7,607 nucleotides of DNA from Clostridia bacterium (GTDB lineage Bacteria; Bacillota; Clostridia; Oscillospirales; Butyricicoccaceae): positions 1 through 7,607 of the forward strand of contig JAFQKM010000065.1 in NCBI GenBank assembly GCA_017396925.1. The letters run 5' to 3'. The first letter of the stretch is position 1; each line of letters begins with the position of its first letter. This document shows, piece by piece, positions 6,406-7,607 of the stretch. Both the position numbers and the translations under genes were made by a program. The notes beneath the pieces are model-generated. The model had not been told where the DNA came from. It was given only the letters and a program-made list of their open reading frames with translations, and made no database searches.

Positions 6406-7449
6406 ATGAATAAACATGAAAACCCCCGAAACAGATCGGCATTTCGCCGAAAGGCTCTGATCGCCGTTCTGCTGATGGTCGTCGCCTTCTGCGGCTACAC
6501 CATCTGGGACACCCTGAGCGCCCCCGAGTTTGCCCAGGTGCCCGACAGTACCGCCAAGAGTCCCGACAAGGAAAGCAGCTCGACCATCGATCCCGATTCA
6601 CTGGAGGACCCCACCGTTCCCCCTGCCGATGAAGAAGAGGACAAACCGGTTGAAAGAGAACGCCGCGAGGGCGTCTATACCTTCGTTCTGGCCGGCACCA
6701 ACGACGACTACAACACCGATACCATCATGCTGGGTCAGGTCGACACCGAAAAGGACACCGCAACGCTGGTCTCCATCCCCCGCGACACCATGGTTGACGT
6801 CAACGTCAAGATCAAGAAGATCAACAATGCCTATGGCCGCGCCGGCATGGACGAGCTGCGCCGCCTGCTGCATGAGGTCACCGGCATCTATCCCGATTAT
6901 TACTGCCTGGTCAATATGGAAGACTTCATCGAGATCGTCGACGTCATCGGCGGCGTCGAGTTCGATGTTCCCTACAATATGTACCATGAAGACGCCGACG
7001 AGAAGTTCAACATCAACCTCAAGAAAGGTTATCAGATGCTCGACGGCAAGAAGGCCATCCAGCTGGTCCGTTACCGCGGCACCAGCGCCAGCGACTATGG
7101 CCGCATGGAGGTCCAGCGCGACTTCCTCAAGGCAGTCGGTAAGAAAATGGTGGGTGAGTTCTCCATCGATCAGGCCAGCGGCATGATCGAGGTCATCTCC
7201 AAGAGCATCGAGACCAACATGCCGGTCAAGGATATGATCTGGTTCTTCCTCAATGTGGCCACCACCATGGACTTCGATACCGGCCTGGTCTTCGAGGTCA
7301 TGCCCGGCACCACCGTCGGCAAATACAACGGCGGCGATTATGTCTATCTCGATCCCCAGTCGACCGTCGACTACATCAACGAAAAGATCAACCCCTACAC
7401 CACCGATATTTCGGTGGACGAGCTGAACATCCTCCATCTGGAAAACTAA
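6406..7449 (+). CDS. LytR-CpsA-Psr (LCP) family membrane-anchored protein
   Basis: This 347-aa protein belongs to the enzymes that transfer lipid-linked polymers such as teichoic acids or capsule onto peptidoglycan on the outer face of the membrane. Layout: a basic cytoplasmic N-terminus (1-16), one transmembrane anchor (about 17-35), an acidic, Ser/Pro-rich linker (about 37-88), then the LCP domain (about 90-270). LCP motifs are NTDTIML (103-109), LVSIPRDT (121-128; Arg126, Asp127), KINNAYG (138-144), IGGVEFDVP (181-189), and LVRYRG followed by YGRMEVQRDF (220-240; Arg222, Arg233, Gln237, Arg238), which bind the polyprenyl pyrophosphate. Asn103 sits where many relatives have a basic residue. 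The ATG follows GGGAG (6394-6398) at 7 nt. Monocistronic: own promoter upstream, strong terminator 10 nt downstream. The polymer it transfers cannot be told from sequence. Confidence 0.94.
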   Translation: MNKHENPRNRSAFRRKALIAVLLMVVAFCGYTIWDTLSAPEFAQVPDSTAKSPDKESSSTIDPDSLEDPTVPPADEEEDKPVERERREGVYTFVLAGTNDDYNTDTIMLGQVDTEKDTATLVSIPRDTMVDVNVKIKKINNAYGRAGMDELRRLLHEVTGIYPDYYCLVNMEDFIEIVDVIGGVEFDVPYNMYHEDADEKFNINLKKGYQMLDGKKAIQLVRYRGTSASDYGRMEVQRDFLKAVGKKMVGEFSIDQASGMIEVISKSIETNMPVKDMIWFFLNVATTMDFDTGLVFEVMPGTTVGKYNGGDYVYLDPQSTVDYINEKINPYTTDISVDELNILHLEN

Positions 7450-7458
7450 AGCATAATG

Positions 7459-7489
7459 AAAACCCCCGACCGGCCGGTCGGGGGTTTTT
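7459..7489. terminator. Perfectly palindromic, probably bidirectional intrinsic terminator
   Basis: CCCCCGACCGG (7463-7473) is followed at once by its exact reverse complement (7474-7484). The stem is flanked by AAAA on the left and TTTTT on the right, so it can end transcription in both directions. It lies 10 nt after the LCP stop and 22 nt beyond the stop of the convergent gene at the right edge. The core must open a few central bases to form a loop. Confidence 0.93.
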
Positions 7490-7511
7490 GTTATGTCTAT
7501 TGTTTTTTCTG

Positions 7512-7607
7512 TTATCTCTGCATCTGTGTATGTACAGCGTCCCATAATGCATAGATCAGCACAAAGGCCATAGCCGCCCAAAAGAGCCGCAGCGCCCACC
7601 GGAAACC
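7512..7607 (-). CDS. C-terminal end of an unidentified convergent gene, membrane-protein-like
   Basis: Reading leftward from the window edge, 31 codons stay open to a TAA at 7512-7514. The tail includes RLFWAAMAFVLIYALWDAV, a hydrophobic, aromatic-rich stretch long enough to span the membrane, followed by a short polar end HTQMQR. The stop is placed just before the shared bidirectional terminator, which supports a real convergent gene. The family cannot be recognised from so short a piece. The other reverse-strand frames here either stop early or are the antisense shadow of the LCP gene. Confidence 0.6.
   Translation of the reverse strand, partial: GFRWALRLFWAAMAFVLIYALWDAVHTQMQR

Overview
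The window looks like chromosomal, housekeeping DNA from a moderately GC-rich Gram-positive anaerobe of the Clostridia, most likely the Oscillospiraceae/Ruminococcaceae side (Faecalibacterium/Gemmiger/Subdoligranulum-like). Support for this: strong AGGAGG ribosome binding sites, an LCP-family cell-wall protein, a short rhodanese-free ThiI beside its own cysteine desulfurase, a long 'clostridial' GluRS, and strongly C/G-ending codon use. The placement is inference from gene style, not from a database match.

From about 6180 down to the left edge, five genes run leftward in tight order: gltX (GluRS), glnS (GlnRS), a class I cysteine desulfurase, thiI (tRNA 4-thiouridine synthetase) and the first 38 codons of cinA. 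The gaps between the first four are 47, 1 and 26 nt, so they are probably one transcript read from a promoter near 6151-6180. The theme is tRNA: two class Ib synthetases charge tRNA-Glu and tRNA-Gln, and the desulfurase hands persulfide sulfur to ThiI for s4U8 formation. cinA is separated from thiI by 263 nt of hairpin-rich DNA (116-378) that resembles an intergenic repeat element. That stretch also holds a short ORF with a perfect ribosome binding site.

Right of a 358-nt divergent intergenic region (6048-6405), a single rightward gene encodes a membrane-anchored LytR-CpsA-Psr (LCP) protein, which probably attaches secondary polymers to peptidoglycan. Its promoter has an extended -10 box directly next to a near-perfect inverted repeat. 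The gene ends at a perfectly palindromic, probably bidirectional terminator (7459-7489). Past it, at the right edge, lies the hydrophobic C-terminal tail of a convergent leftward gene.

No transposase, phage gene, CRISPR array, rRNA or tRNA gene was seen. I do not see a clear novel biological system here. The items most worth a second look are the structured element before cinA, the palindrome in the LCP promoter, a perfect intragenic hairpin inside a patch of odd codon use in the desulfurase gene, and a GlnRS gene in an apparently Firmicute context.
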